A stretch of DNA of 64,000 nucleotides. It comes from Qiania dongpingensis. GTDB lineage: Bacteria > Bacillota > Clostridia > Lachnospirales > Lachnospiraceae. The position numbers and the translations under genes are program-made. The notes under the pieces were generated by a model, which was given only the letters and a program-made list of their open reading frames with translations, searched no databases and was not told the DNA's origin. The stretch lies in contig NZ_CP060634.1 in the NCBI RefSeq assembly GCF_014337195.1, positions 2,170,001 to 2,234,000 on the forward strand, given 5' to 3'. How positions within the stretch are numbered: position 1 is the stretch's first letter; every line of letters starts with the position of its first letter. Shown one piece after another: positions 35,723-44,095 of the stretch.

Positions 35723-36837
35723 AAGTTTTGATTCTCTCCTGCAATACAGGGCAGGGGCATAATACCGCCGGAAGAGCGGTAAAGGAAGAGCTGAATCGGA
35801 GAGGCGTTGAGTGCCAGATGCTGGACGCCCTGAGATTTGCGAAGCCGAAGACTTCCAGGCGGACTACAAAGGTTTATGTGACTACCACTACTTCATTTCC
35901 GGGTGCTTTTGGGTTGGCGTACAAAGCGGGCGGCGCAATCAGCTCTGCGAGACGCAAGTCACCGGTTTATTTTGCAAACACTTTTTACGGAAAGGCCTTG
36001 TATTATTACATAAAAAAAGAGGGCTTTGACTGTGTCGTCCTTCCTCACCTGTTCCCGGCGGAAGCAATCACTTATATTAAGAAGCATTATCCGATGAAAG
36101 CATCCTGCTTTGCGGTGGCCACCGATTATACCTGTATTCCGTTTATGGAGGAGACAGACGCGGAAGCCTATTTCATTCCCAGCGACGAGCTGATTCCTGA
36201 GTTTGCTGACAGAGGGATTCCAAGAGAAAAACTGGTGCCAACCGGAATTCCGGTTTTTCGGAAATTTATGGACAGACGGGATAAAATGGAGACGAGACTC
36301 GGCCTGGGCTTGGGAACGGAAGGGCCGGTTGTGCTGATCATGACGGGAAGCATGGGCTTCGGAAATGTTTCCGGAATGGTTGAACGGATCGGCAGGGGCC
36401 TTCCGGAGGACGGCAGGATCATCGTGCTCGGCGGAAATAATGAAAAGCTGAAGGAAAAACTGAGAAGGGATTTCAAGGGAAACAAAAAGGTCATAGTGCT
36501 GGACTATACGAAGCAGGCAGATCTGTACATGGATATGTGCGACGTATTGGTGACGAAGCCGGGCGGTCTCACCAGCACCGAGGCGGCTGTGAAAGGGATA
36601 CCACTGGTACATTCCGAGCCAATACCCGGATGTGAAACGAAAAATGCGGACTTTTTTTCCAGACATGGGATGTCAGTCCTCGGGAAAAATGAGAAAGAAG
36701 TGGGGAATCGGGTTCTGGAACTTTTAAAGAATGAAGCGGCCAGGAGAAATATGACAGAGGCGCAGAAGCACTATATCAATGCGAAGGCCGCTTCTGATAT
36801 CTGCGACTATATGGAAGCATATTGCCGCAGCAGATAA
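35719..36837 (+). CDS. MGDG-synthase-like diacylglycerol glycosyltransferase
   Basis: 372 residues of the GT28-type two-lobed fold. The N-terminal block ILSCNTGQGHNTAGRAVKEE is the lipid-side signature of MGDG synthase and UgtP-like enzymes. The C-terminal nucleotide-sugar site is KPGGLTSTEAAVKGIPLV, followed by PIPGCETKN. Such enzymes place glucose or galactose on diacylglycerol to make membrane glycolipids and lipid anchors. It is translationally coupled to the TetR gene and lies 12 bases before the PlsY gene. The sugar cannot be told from sequence. Confidence 0.85.
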   Translation: MKVLILSCNTGQGHNTAGRAVKEELNRRGVECQMLDALRFAKPKTSRRTTKVYVTTTTSFPGAFGLAYKAGGAISSARRKSPVYFANTFYGKALYYYIKKEGFDCVVLPHLFPAEAITYIKKHYPMKASCFAVATDYTCIPFMEETDAEAYFIPSDELIPEFADRGIPREKLVPTGIPVFRKFMDRRDKMETRLGLGLGTEGPVVLIMTGSMGFGNVSGMVERIGRGLPEDGRIIVLGGNNEKLKEKLRRDFKGNKKVIVLDYTKQADLYMDMCDVLVTKPGGLTSTEAAVKGIPLVHSEPIPGCETKNADFFSRHGMSVLGKNEKEVGNRVLELLKNEAARRNMTEAQKHYINAKAASDICDYMEAYCRSR

Positions 36838-36849
36838 GGCGGTGACAGA

Positions 36850-37494
36850 ATGAGTCGGGGTTTGTTGGAAAGCTTGTTGTTTATGACGGCAGGATACCTG
36901 GCGGGAAGCGTGCTGTTCGGGTATCTCCTGCCAAAATACCGGAAGAATATGGACATAGAGCAGCTGAGCGAGGATCATAATCCAGGGACGGCCAATGTGA
37001 TGAAATATGCGGGGCTGCCCCTTGGGATTCTGTGCCTTGTACTGGACATCGGAAAGGGATATCTTCCACTCATATGGGCGGGGCGGTTCATGGCTCCGGT
37101 CAGTCTCTGGTTTGCGGGTGTCATGGTTGCGCCGGTTCTGGGGCATGCGTTCCCGCTCTGGCGGAACATGCGCGGAGGAAAGGCGATAGCGGTCAGCTTC
37201 GGCGTGCTCCTGGGTGTACAGCGGTACAGCCATAGTGTCTGGCTGCTGGCGCTGATTTATCTGTTCTTGTCTCTGGTCGTGGTAATACGACCAAATGAAC
37301 GGCGAAGCGTCTACACCTTTTTGCTGTTCGGGACGGTTTCAGGCGTAGCGCTGTTTTGCGGCAGCCTGCCGGGAATCTGTGTGGGCAATATTTTGATAGC
37401 CGCCGTGGTGGTCTGCAAAAACTGGGAAGGAGCAGCCTTCGGCAGTGAAGAGACCGGAAGAATAAAGCGCCGTTTGAAGCAGGCGGGGGAATAA
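36850..37494 (+). CDS. plsY: PlsY-like glycerol-3-phosphate acyltransferase
   Basis: 214 residues with about five membrane segments. Family motifs are AGSVLFGYLLPK (the GS motif), DHNPGTANVMKYAG (the second cytoplasmic loop that binds substrate) and FPLWRNMRGGKAIAVSFG (third). PlsY moves an acyl group from acyl phosphate to glycerol-3-phosphate, the first step of phospholipid synthesis. It is somewhat diverged from housekeeping PlsY and sits in a regulated lipid cluster, so it may be a second, specialised copy. It is the last gene of the cluster. Confidence 0.82.
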   Translation: MSRGLLESLLFMTAGYLAGSVLFGYLLPKYRKNMDIEQLSEDHNPGTANVMKYAGLPLGILCLVLDIGKGYLPLIWAGRFMAPVSLWFAGVMVAPVLGHAFPLWRNMRGGKAIAVSFGVLLGVQRYSHSVWLLALIYLFLSLVVVIRPNERRSVYTFLLFGTVSGVALFCGSLPGICVGNILIAAVVVCKNWEGAAFGSEETGRIKRRLKQAGE

Positions 37495-37546
37495 GGCCCC
37501 GGCGCTCAGGAAGAGTAGCAGAGAATGGAGGGAATACCAGAGAATG

Positions 37547-37600
37547 AAAGACCAATTTCCTCGCACAAGGGCTTTCAGTCCTTAGAAATTGGTCTTTTTA
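37547..37600 (+). terminator. Intrinsic terminator of the lipid cluster
   Basis: AAAGACCAATTTC (37547-37559) pairs perfectly with GAAATTGGTCTTT (37585-37597), then T residues. Confidence 0.88.
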
Positions 37601-37625
37601 CATGAGACGCTTTGTCCTCATAATT

Positions 37626-37649
37626 CCGGCGCGCGAAGCCGGCTTTTTT
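37626..37649 (+). terminator. Second terminator-like hairpin
   Basis: CCGGC (37626-37630) and GCCGG (37638-37642) followed by CTTTTTT. It may back up the terminator at 37547. Confidence 0.6.
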
Positions 37650-37689
37650 GTTTATTTAAAATTGCTGTCCTCGGTCCGCCAAGAACAGG

Positions 37690-37706
37690 GCGGGCCGATG
37701 GCCCGC
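37690..37706. other. Perfect tight hairpin next to the repeat cluster
   Basis: GCGGGCC-gat-GGCCCGC, seven pairs with a 3-base loop, 26 bases before a three-hairpin repeat. It shares the short-loop style of that repeat but is not the same sequence. Confidence 0.5.
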
Positions 37707-37731
37707 AGTTAAAACAGGGAGTTCCAGTGGA

Positions 37732-37797
37732 TATACCTTACCGCACGAAGTGCGCTTGCCCGCAGGGCATGAATTAAGGGATGCCCTTGGGTATACC
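37732..37797 (-). repeat. Three-hairpin short repeat (reverse, left side of copy 4)
   Basis: Contains CGCAC-gaa-GTGCG, TGCCC-gca-GGGCA and AAGGG-atg-CCCTT on the plus strand, between ATATACC and GTATACC. Joined to long-repeat copy 4. Confidence 0.85.
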
Positions 37798-38520
37798 TTT
37801 AAATATCTTTTAAAACAAGCGTATCTTTACAACCAGATGAGGCAGGAGGAAATCCGCTTCCATCCAGGCGGCTCGCTGGCAGTCGTAACCACGATCTTTA
37901 CGGCCTCCAGTCGGTCCTTTTCAACTGACATGGATAAATCGATATTTTTCCATGTCAGATTCCAATAAAAACCTGCATGAAATTCGGTTTTTACCTCCCT
38001 GCGGCCGGGAAGATCCTGCTAACGGCTCTGCGGCGCTCACCTTACGATGGGATCGGATCGTTCCTCCTGCTCCTCCTCCCGCACCAGAGTATCTTCCGTC
38101 TGCCTCAAAAGCTATTGGGGCGGTCTGCCGCAGCCCGCTGCCATAAGGCGCGCGGGCCGTGTGGATATCCGATCCTTTTCTGGAATCAAGGAAACGGAAA
38201 TCATCCGAAACGGTGCGGCAGAAAGAATACCGGCAGAATGATTCCGGGCCGGCCTAAAGGTGAGCGCCGCAGGGCAGCGGCCGGTGTTCCCCAGGCGAAG
38301 GGAGGCAGAAACGAAAAATACCGATTCCGTTTCTGAGCGAACCGGAGACGGGAAATCATCCGGATTTCCCGCCGACATGTGAGCGGTACTCCTGGAGCGG
38401 GGATAAAGCGGCCCCTGCATCGCCAGCGAACCGAAATCGTGACGGCCCGGAACTTCTGCCGGTGCCTAACTGGAGCGTAATCGGAATTTACTAAAATGGT
38501 TCCAATAAGTATTTTATATC
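37795..38520 (-). repeat. Long structured intergenic repeat, copy 4 (reverse)
   Basis: About 725 bp, same element in reverse. Its hairpin at 38347-38373 reads GACGGGAAATC/GATTTCCCGCC. It is flanked by three-hairpin repeats on both sides in opposite orientation, so the whole 37732-38583 block is a composite with inverted ends. Confidence 0.9.
38487..38515 (+). promoter_or_regulatory. Promoter-like end of repeat copy 4
   Basis: TTTACT (38487-38492), a 17-base spacer and TATTTT (38510-38515), reading towards the response regulator at 38606. No other promoter is visible between the element and that gene. Confidence 0.4.
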
Positions 38521-38583
38521 ATACCCAAGGGCATCCCTTAATTCATGCCCTGCGGGCAGGCGCACTCCGTGCGGTAAGGTATA
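38519..38583 (+). repeat. Three-hairpin short repeat (forward, right side of copy 4)
   Basis: AAGGG-cat-CCCTT, TGCCC-tgc-GGGCA and CGCAC-tcc-GTGCG between ATACCC and GGTATA. It would lie in the leader of the response-regulator mRNA if the promoter at 38487 is used. Confidence 0.85.
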
Positions 38584-38605
38584 TTTCTCAGTACAGGAGG
38601 ACTGT

Positions 38606-39343
38606 ATGTACAAGATTGCGATCATTGAGGACAACGACAATATCCGTTTGGAACTGGCCGCCTATTTTAAAGAACATGGTTATGAAACGGCCTGCTTCGG
38701 AGAAAAGCGGCCGGCTGGCGGAGCGGAAGAGTACAGGACATCGGAAGCGGAAGCGTGGGAAAACGCCGCGTCTTGGATGGCCGGAGAGATTCTGGAGGAA
38801 AGACCGGATATGATTCTCTTGGACATCAATCTGAACGAGACGGATGGTTTTGCCCTCTGCCGGAATATCAGAAAGGAATCGAAGGTCCCCATCATCTTTG
38901 TCACGGGGAGAGAAGGGGAATGGGACGAGCTGAAAGGAATCCGTCTGGGCGGAGACGATTTTATCCGGAAGCCTTACAGTCTTCCGGTCCTCCTCGCCAG
39001 GGTTGGCCGCATGCTGGAAAGGAACCGGGCGGGAGCGGGGGAGATACGGGTGGGGGGAGCGACGCTCAGCCTGGTCATGGGACAGCTGACCTGCGGCGAG
39101 ATCTGTCTGGAGCTTTCACCTAAGGAGCTGCGTATGCTTTATTTTTTATGCCTGAACCAGGGAAAGGTGGTATCGAGGGATTCATTGATGGAATATCTCT
39201 GGGAGAACAAGATGTATGTGGATGAGAACATTCTGAATGTGAATTTGTCCCGATTGAGAAAACGGCTGGCCGACGCAGGGCTTTCCGAACTTGTGAAGAC
39301 GGTCCCAAGAAAGGGATATAAAGTGGAGGCAGTGGAAAAATGA
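38606..39343 (+). CDS. OmpR-type response regulator of a Bce-like system
   Basis: 245 residues. The receiver starts MYKIAIIEDNDN and has its acceptor at D73 (ILLDINLNETDG). That is about 20 residues later than usual because of an extra segment (about 33-57, rich in Ala and Glu) before the third strand. The C-terminal winged helix has SPKELRMLYFLCLNQGKVV and the NVNLSRLRKRL recognition region. It is followed with 4-base overlap by the sensor kinase and then by an ABC transporter of the bacitracin-resistance type. The ribosome site GAGGA lies in the loop of a small TACAG/CTGTA hairpin that includes the start codon's first base. Confidence 0.9.
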   Translation: MYKIAIIEDNDNIRLELAAYFKEHGYETACFGEKRPAGGAEEYRTSEAEAWENAASWMAGEILEERPDMILLDINLNETDGFALCRNIRKESKVPIIFVTGREGEWDELKGIRLGGDDFIRKPYSLPVLLARVGRMLERNRAGAGEIRVGGATLSLVMGQLTCGEICLELSPKELRMLYFLCLNQGKVVSRDSLMEYLWENKMYVDENILNVNLSRLRKRLADAGLSELVKTVPRKGYKVEAVEK

Positions 39344-40386
39344 CGGATTTCATGACTTACTGTATTGAAAAGGCCATGATGCTGGTGGGAAATCTGCTCT
39401 TGGCGGTGGCCCTGTCCATTTATATGGCTCTGCTTGGAAATCAGCTTGGAAATATCCTGTGGATTGATCTTATCTGGATCTTGATTCTTTTGGCGGTCCT
39501 TTTATCCGGCTATTGGAAATGGAAAAGGAAACAGAAGGAGACCTTTGAGAAGCTTGAAAGACTGGACCGAAAATACCTGATCGCGGAGATTTTGGAGGAG
39601 CCGGATCAGGCGGAGGGCAGGATGTACCATCAGATTCTTAAGAGCGCCTGCAAATCCATGGCGGATGAGATCCACGCGGCAAGGGAGACTACGGCGGCCT
39701 ATAAAGAGTATATTGAAGAATGGATCCACGAGATAAAGACGCCTATCACGGCTATAGATTTGATCTGTAAAAATCATGAGACAGAAGAAACAGGACGGAT
39801 CCGGGAAGAGCTGAGGAATGTAGACGGCCTGGTGGAGCAGGTGCTCTATTATGCCCGGAGCGAGAACGTGGAAAAGGATTATTTCATCAGAGAGCTGCAG
39901 CTGTCTGACGTGGTGAATCCGGCCGTCCGCTCCCAGCGGACCGCGATTCTGGAGAAGGGGATCCGCCTTATTGTAGAGGAGCTTCCGGAGACGGTCTGGA
40001 CTGATGAGAAATGGATGACTTTTATTTTGAATCAGCTCCTTTCGAATGCCGTGAAATATGCCGGCAAGAAAGATCCTCAGATTTCTCTGCGCGCGGAGAA
40101 AACGGACGGCAGTGTACGGCTTTTTGTAGAGGACAATGGCTGCGGGATAAGTGAAAAGGATCTTCCGAGAGTATTTGAAAAGGGATTTACCGGAGGGGTC
40201 AGGGGCAATCAGAAAGCCACCGGGATGGGACTTTATCTTAGCAAAAAGCTGTGCGGGCGTCTGGGGCTGTCGCTGGATATCGATTCGGTCCAGGGAAGCT
40301 ATACCAGGGCGGTCATCGGCTTCCCTGTGGGAGATTATGTGGATCCGGCCAGAAGTCCGGAAAAAACATTACAAAACTGTAAGTAA
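39340..40386 (+). CDS. BceS-like intramembrane-sensing histidine kinase
   Basis: 348 residues. Two membrane helices (about 10-32 and 40-58) have almost no outer loop, as in intramembrane-sensing kinases that read the state of a partner transporter. The phosphorylated histidine is in WIHEIKTPITAID (near residue 130). The ATPase domain has NQLLSNAVKYAG, EDNGCGI and ATGMGLYLSKKLC. It overlaps the response regulator by 4 bases. The last codons overlap an operator-like sequence for the transporter genes. Confidence 0.9.
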   Translation: MTDFMTYCIEKAMMLVGNLLLAVALSIYMALLGNQLGNILWIDLIWILILLAVLLSGYWKWKRKQKETFEKLERLDRKYLIAEILEEPDQAEGRMYHQILKSACKSMADEIHAARETTAAYKEYIEEWIHEIKTPITAIDLICKNHETEETGRIREELRNVDGLVEQVLYYARSENVEKDYFIRELQLSDVVNPAVRSQRTAILEKGIRLIVEELPETVWTDEKWMTFILNQLLSNAVKYAGKKDPQISLRAEKTDGSVRLFVEDNGCGISEKDLPRVFEKGFTGGVRGNQKATGMGLYLSKKLCGRLGLSLDIDSVQGSYTRAVIGFPVGDYVDPARSPEKTLQNCK

Positions 40387-40412
40387 ACAAAGGAAGCAAT
40401 GCCTGCTATAGT
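40369..40412 (+). promoter_or_regulatory. BceR-type operator and promoter of the ABC transporter
   Basis: TTACA-AAAC-TGTAA (40369-40382) fits the TNACA-N4-TGTAA inverted repeat that I recall for Bce-like regulators. It lies inside the end of the kinase gene. An extended -10, TGCTATAGT (40404-40412), follows 24 bases after it, and no -35 is needed if the regulator activates. Confidence 0.65.
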
Positions 40413-40448
40413 GTACGTAGCAAATAAAACCGAAAAGGAGAACGGCGC

Positions 40449-41210
40449 ATGGAAGCATTGCTGAAAATATCAAACGTAGAGAAATATTATGGCTCAAAGG
40501 CCTTTATGACAAAAGCCCTGGACAATATATCTTTCCAGGTGGAAAAGGGAGAGTTTTTAGGCATCATGGGAGCGTCTGGGAGCGGGAAGACGACCCTTTT
40601 AAACTGCATATCCACCATTGACAGTGTGACCGCGGGGCATATCCATCTGAGAGATACGGATATCACGGAACTCCGAGACAAGGAGCTGGCCAGATTCCGT
40701 ATGGAAAATTTGGGTTTTGTATTCCAGGATTTCAATCTGCTGGATACCCTGACCATTGAGGAAAATATCGCGCTGGCCCCGCTTGTCAGCGGAAAAGAAG
40801 AGAATATAGGAAGCCATGTAAAAGAGATCGCGGAACGGCTTGGCATCGGGGATATCCTGAAAAAATTTCCATATGAAGTATCGGGAGGGCAGAAACAAAG
40901 ATGTGCCTGTGCGCGGGCGCTGATAGGAAAACCGGCCCTTGTATTGGCCGATGAGCCCACGGGAGCTCTGGACTCGAAAGCGGCCGGGATGCTCCTGGAA
41001 AGCTTTACCGATATGAACCAGAACATGGACGCGACCATTTTGATGGTGACTCACGATCTGTTTTCCGCCAGCTACTGCAGCCGGATCTTATTTCTGCAGG
41101 ACGGAAAGATATTCAATGAAATCTGGAGGGGAGGACGCACCAGAAAAGAATTTTTCGGTGAGATCATGGACGTAGTGACCTTCCTGGGAGGTGAAGCCGA
41201 TGCTAGGTAA
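40449..41210 (+). CDS. BceA-like ABC transporter ATPase
   Basis: 253 residues. Walker A is GASGSGKTTLL (near residue 40), the signature is SGGQKQRCACARALIG, and Walker B is VLADEPTGALD. This is the MacB/LolD-like group of ATPases that work with large FtsX-type permeases. In Bce systems the transporter frees cell-wall lipid carriers from peptide antibiotics and also signals to the kinase. It overlaps the permease gene by 11 bases. Confidence 0.92.
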   Translation: MEALLKISNVEKYYGSKAFMTKALDNISFQVEKGEFLGIMGASGSGKTTLLNCISTIDSVTAGHIHLRDTDITELRDKELARFRMENLGFVFQDFNLLDTLTIEENIALAPLVSGKEENIGSHVKEIAERLGIGDILKKFPYEVSGGQKQRCACARALIGKPALVLADEPTGALDSKAAGMLLESFTDMNQNMDATILMVTHDLFSASYCSRILFLQDGKIFNEIWRGGRTRKEFFGEIMDVVTFLGGEADAR

Positions 41211-43209
41211 GGTGGCTTTCCGCAATGCCAGGCGGTCTGTGAAGGATTACGGGATTTATATGGTCACGGTGACCATTGCCTTTGCCCTGATATATGCGTA
41301 TAATATGCTGATTTATTCCGATGACATCAAAGAGCTGAGCTCGTCCATGGACAGTATGACCATGGCAATCGTCATGGTGTCGGTCATAGTGGTCTTGGTG
41401 GTGGGCTGGCTGGTCTCCTATATGACAAGATTCATGCTTCAAAAGAGGAGCAAGGAGCTGGGGACGTATATGATGCTCGGGATCGCCAACCGTACCATCG
41501 CCCGGATGTTTCTGCTGGAACAGGTTTTTATGGGAGCCATAGCCGCTCTTTGCGGCATTCTTCTGGGCAGCTTTTTATATCAGATACTGGTCTCTATCAT
41601 CATGAATATCTTCCATTCCCATTATGAGATTCGGCTGGCATTTTCTGTGCAGGCTCTCGTCCTGACTGGGATATACATTGCTCTCATCTATCTGTTTGCT
41701 TTGTTTTTTACCAGAAGGCGTCTGAAAAAGATGAAGATCTGCGACCTTCTGTACGCAGAGAAGAAAAACGAGAACACCGCCATCGGAAAGACAAAGGGGC
41801 ATTGGATACTCCTGGTGTTCTCGGCAGCAGTCGGTTTCTATGGATGCTTCAGACTGTATCAGGCGTTTACCGATCCAGGAGGTGAAATAGGGACCGCGCT
41901 TATGACCGGCATCGCCTGTGTTATCTTGTGCCTGTATGGCTGCTATATCTTCCTTTCTGCTTTTCTCTCCAGACTGTTCTTAAAGAAAGAGAAAAGGAAA
42001 TATAAAAAGGATAATATGTTCCTGTTCCGGAGCCTGACGGCCAAAATGAATACCATGAGTATAACGCTGGGAACGCTGGCTATGCTGATCACGCTCACGC
42101 TGGTAGCTTCTCAGGTGGCTCTATTGTTCAATGGATTTTTTGAGTCCCAGTCGGCCATATCCACCGGCTTTGACGTATTGGTGGCGAGTGATGTGGAGGA
42201 AAAGGAAGACAAAGACTTTGATTTTTCTTCCTATGTAAAATACCTGGAAGAAAACCTGGGTATTCATAAGAAGCTGGAATATGCTGTCCGGATGAGCGGA
42301 AACAGGACGATATGGAACTGGATAGAGGAACATTCCTCAAGGCTGGCCGTGAACTGGTACGACTACGATCCGGTCATCGCTTACAGTGACTATCAGGCGC
42401 TTCGGGATATCCAGGGATATGAGCCTGTCTTTTTGGAAAAGGATTCGTATCTGATCTCCTCTTTGGGGAATATTAAGGAATGTATCGGTTCTCAGAAAAT
42501 CCCTCTGGAGATCGGCGGAAAGGAGTTGACCATGCAGGAATGTCGGCTGGAGAATTTCGCGCAGAACGGCATTAACGGCTATTATTACTTTCTGGTGGTG
42601 CCGGACGACATAGCGATAGAGCTTTCTGTAAGCGAAAGGGTGCTCGCTGTGGATACGGCCAAGGAGACGACGGAGCAGGATTATGAAAACCTGGATCAAA
42701 TCAGAAATAAGATACCTGAGAAAAGCGTGTTTACAGATGAGAACGGGGAGATTCATGAATCGGTGATATTGAAAAGTGACGCCTGGATAGAAGTAAAGGG
42801 AAAGACCTTGAATGAAAAATACTCGTTTTTCACCGTATTTTCCTTCGCTTTGTTTTATCTGTCCCTGATCTTCAGTTGTGTGGTGGCTACTATCCTGGTG
42901 GTTCAGCAGCTGAGCGAGGCCTCCAGATACAAGTTCCGGTATCAGGTGCTCTCCAACCTGGGAATGACGAAAAGCCGGATGGAGCGGCTGATATTTAAAC
43001 AGATGATCTTCTATTTTGGGGCTCCCCTGATTCTCCCGGTGTTCTTAAGCGCGTTTATTACGTTCTGCGTGAATGAACTGTGCCGGATGTTTGTGGGGAT
43101 GGCGTTGTTCCTGCCCTCTGTGCTGGGAGCTCTGGGCCTGTTCTTTCTGGTGTATCTGCTGTATTTCGCCGCGGCCTATATCAGTTATAGGAAAAGTGTG
43201 CTAGAATAA
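41200..43209 (+). CDS. BceB-like FtsX-type permease
   Basis: 669 residues from the ATG at 41200, which has GGGAGGTGA 6 bases upstream; a GTG at 41191 is less likely. About ten membrane segments are present, with the typical large outer domain of about 200 residues (about 320-530) between the seventh and eighth. That domain recognises the peptide antibiotic. The N-terminal LGKVAFRNARRSVKDYGIY is usual for the family. The specific drug or bacteriocin cannot be told from the sequence. Confidence 0.92.
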   Translation: MLGKVAFRNARRSVKDYGIYMVTVTIAFALIYAYNMLIYSDDIKELSSSMDSMTMAIVMVSVIVVLVVGWLVSYMTRFMLQKRSKELGTYMMLGIANRTIARMFLLEQVFMGAIAALCGILLGSFLYQILVSIIMNIFHSHYEIRLAFSVQALVLTGIYIALIYLFALFFTRRRLKKMKICDLLYAEKKNENTAIGKTKGHWILLVFSAAVGFYGCFRLYQAFTDPGGEIGTALMTGIACVILCLYGCYIFLSAFLSRLFLKKEKRKYKKDNMFLFRSLTAKMNTMSITLGTLAMLITLTLVASQVALLFNGFFESQSAISTGFDVLVASDVEEKEDKDFDFSSYVKYLEENLGIHKKLEYAVRMSGNRTIWNWIEEHSSRLAVNWYDYDPVIAYSDYQALRDIQGYEPVFLEKDSYLISSLGNIKECIGSQKIPLEIGGKELTMQECRLENFAQNGINGYYYFLVVPDDIAIELSVSERVLAVDTAKETTEQDYENLDQIRNKIPEKSVFTDENGEIHESVILKSDAWIEVKGKTLNEKYSFFTVFSFALFYLSLIFSCVVATILVVQQLSEASRYKFRYQVLSNLGMTKSRMERLIFKQMIFYFGAPLILPVFLSAFITFCVNELCRMFVGMALFLPSVLGALGLFFLVYLLYFAAAYISYRKSVLE

Positions 43210-43270
43210 GAAACGGAACAGAAGGAGAGAAGGTTCCCGGCGCACCGGCGCCGGAAATAAGGAGGACAGC

Positions 43271-44095
43271 ATGATACAGAAGAGAATTCCGTTCACGGGA
43301 ATCAGGAATGCGAGGGACTTAGGCGGCCACAGGACAAAGGACGGACGTCTTTTAAGGGAGCACAGGCTGATTCGCAGCGGCGCTTTGACCCGCGCCACGA
43401 AGGAGGATATCCGGATTTTGACAGAGGAATATGGCGTGCACACCATCGTGGACTTCCGGACGCTGACCGAATATGAAAGTGAACCGGATCCGGAAATTCC
43501 CGGCGTGCGCATGATTCATGATCCGATCTTAAAAAAGCTGGAGGGCGGCCTCACCAGGCAGACGGACAGCATGCCGGAGTATGAGAGACCGGTAGAAATG
43601 ATGATGTGGCTGGCTGAAAGGCTGGGAGGAAAGGCCCTGGATTATATGACTTCCCTGTATCCGGTCCTGGTGACCGACGAGCATTGTGTGACCCATTATA
43701 AAAGCTTTTTTGAGCTGCTTCTTTCCAATGAGGAGGGGGCGGTCCTGTGGCACTGTACGGCCGGGAAGGATCGGGCCGGCACAGGCGCGGCTCTGGTCCT
43801 GTGTGCCCTGGGAGTGGACGAGGATGCTATCATAGAGAATTATCTTTATACCAACGACTGTCTTGAAGAGGAGACCACAGGTTTGCTGGAAGAAGCACGG
43901 GCTCTGGGAGCGGGGGCTGAATTGCTGGAGGAAATCCGTATTCTGAATTCAGTGGACCGGAGATATCTGGAAAAGGAATTTGAGACCATGAAAACCGTCT
44001 ATGGATCCATGGAAGCATTTTTGGAGGGCCCCTTGGGATTGACAGAGGAGAAGCTCGAAAGGCTTCGGGAGCTGTATCTGGAGGGAAGCTTATGA
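43271..44095 (+). CDS. Tyrosine-type protein phosphatase
   Basis: 274 residues of the bacterial IphP/LipA-like phosphatase group. The catalytic loop is HCTAGKDRAGTGAAL (Cx5R, near residue 160). The N-terminal IRNARDLGGHRTKDGR and the VDFRTLTEYESEPD block are also typical. It removes phosphate from tyrosine or from phosphoinositide-like substrates; the target is unknown. GGAGG precedes the ATG. It overlaps the endonuclease IV gene by 4 bases. Confidence 0.85.
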   Translation: MIQKRIPFTGIRNARDLGGHRTKDGRLLREHRLIRSGALTRATKEDIRILTEEYGVHTIVDFRTLTEYESEPDPEIPGVRMIHDPILKKLEGGLTRQTDSMPEYERPVEMMMWLAERLGGKALDYMTSLYPVLVTDEHCVTHYKSFFELLLSNEEGAVLWHCTAGKDRAGTGAALVLCALGVDEDAIIENYLYTNDCLEEETTGLLEEARALGAGAELLEEIRILNSVDRRYLEKEFETMKTVYGSMEAFLEGPLGLTEEKLERLRELYLEGSL

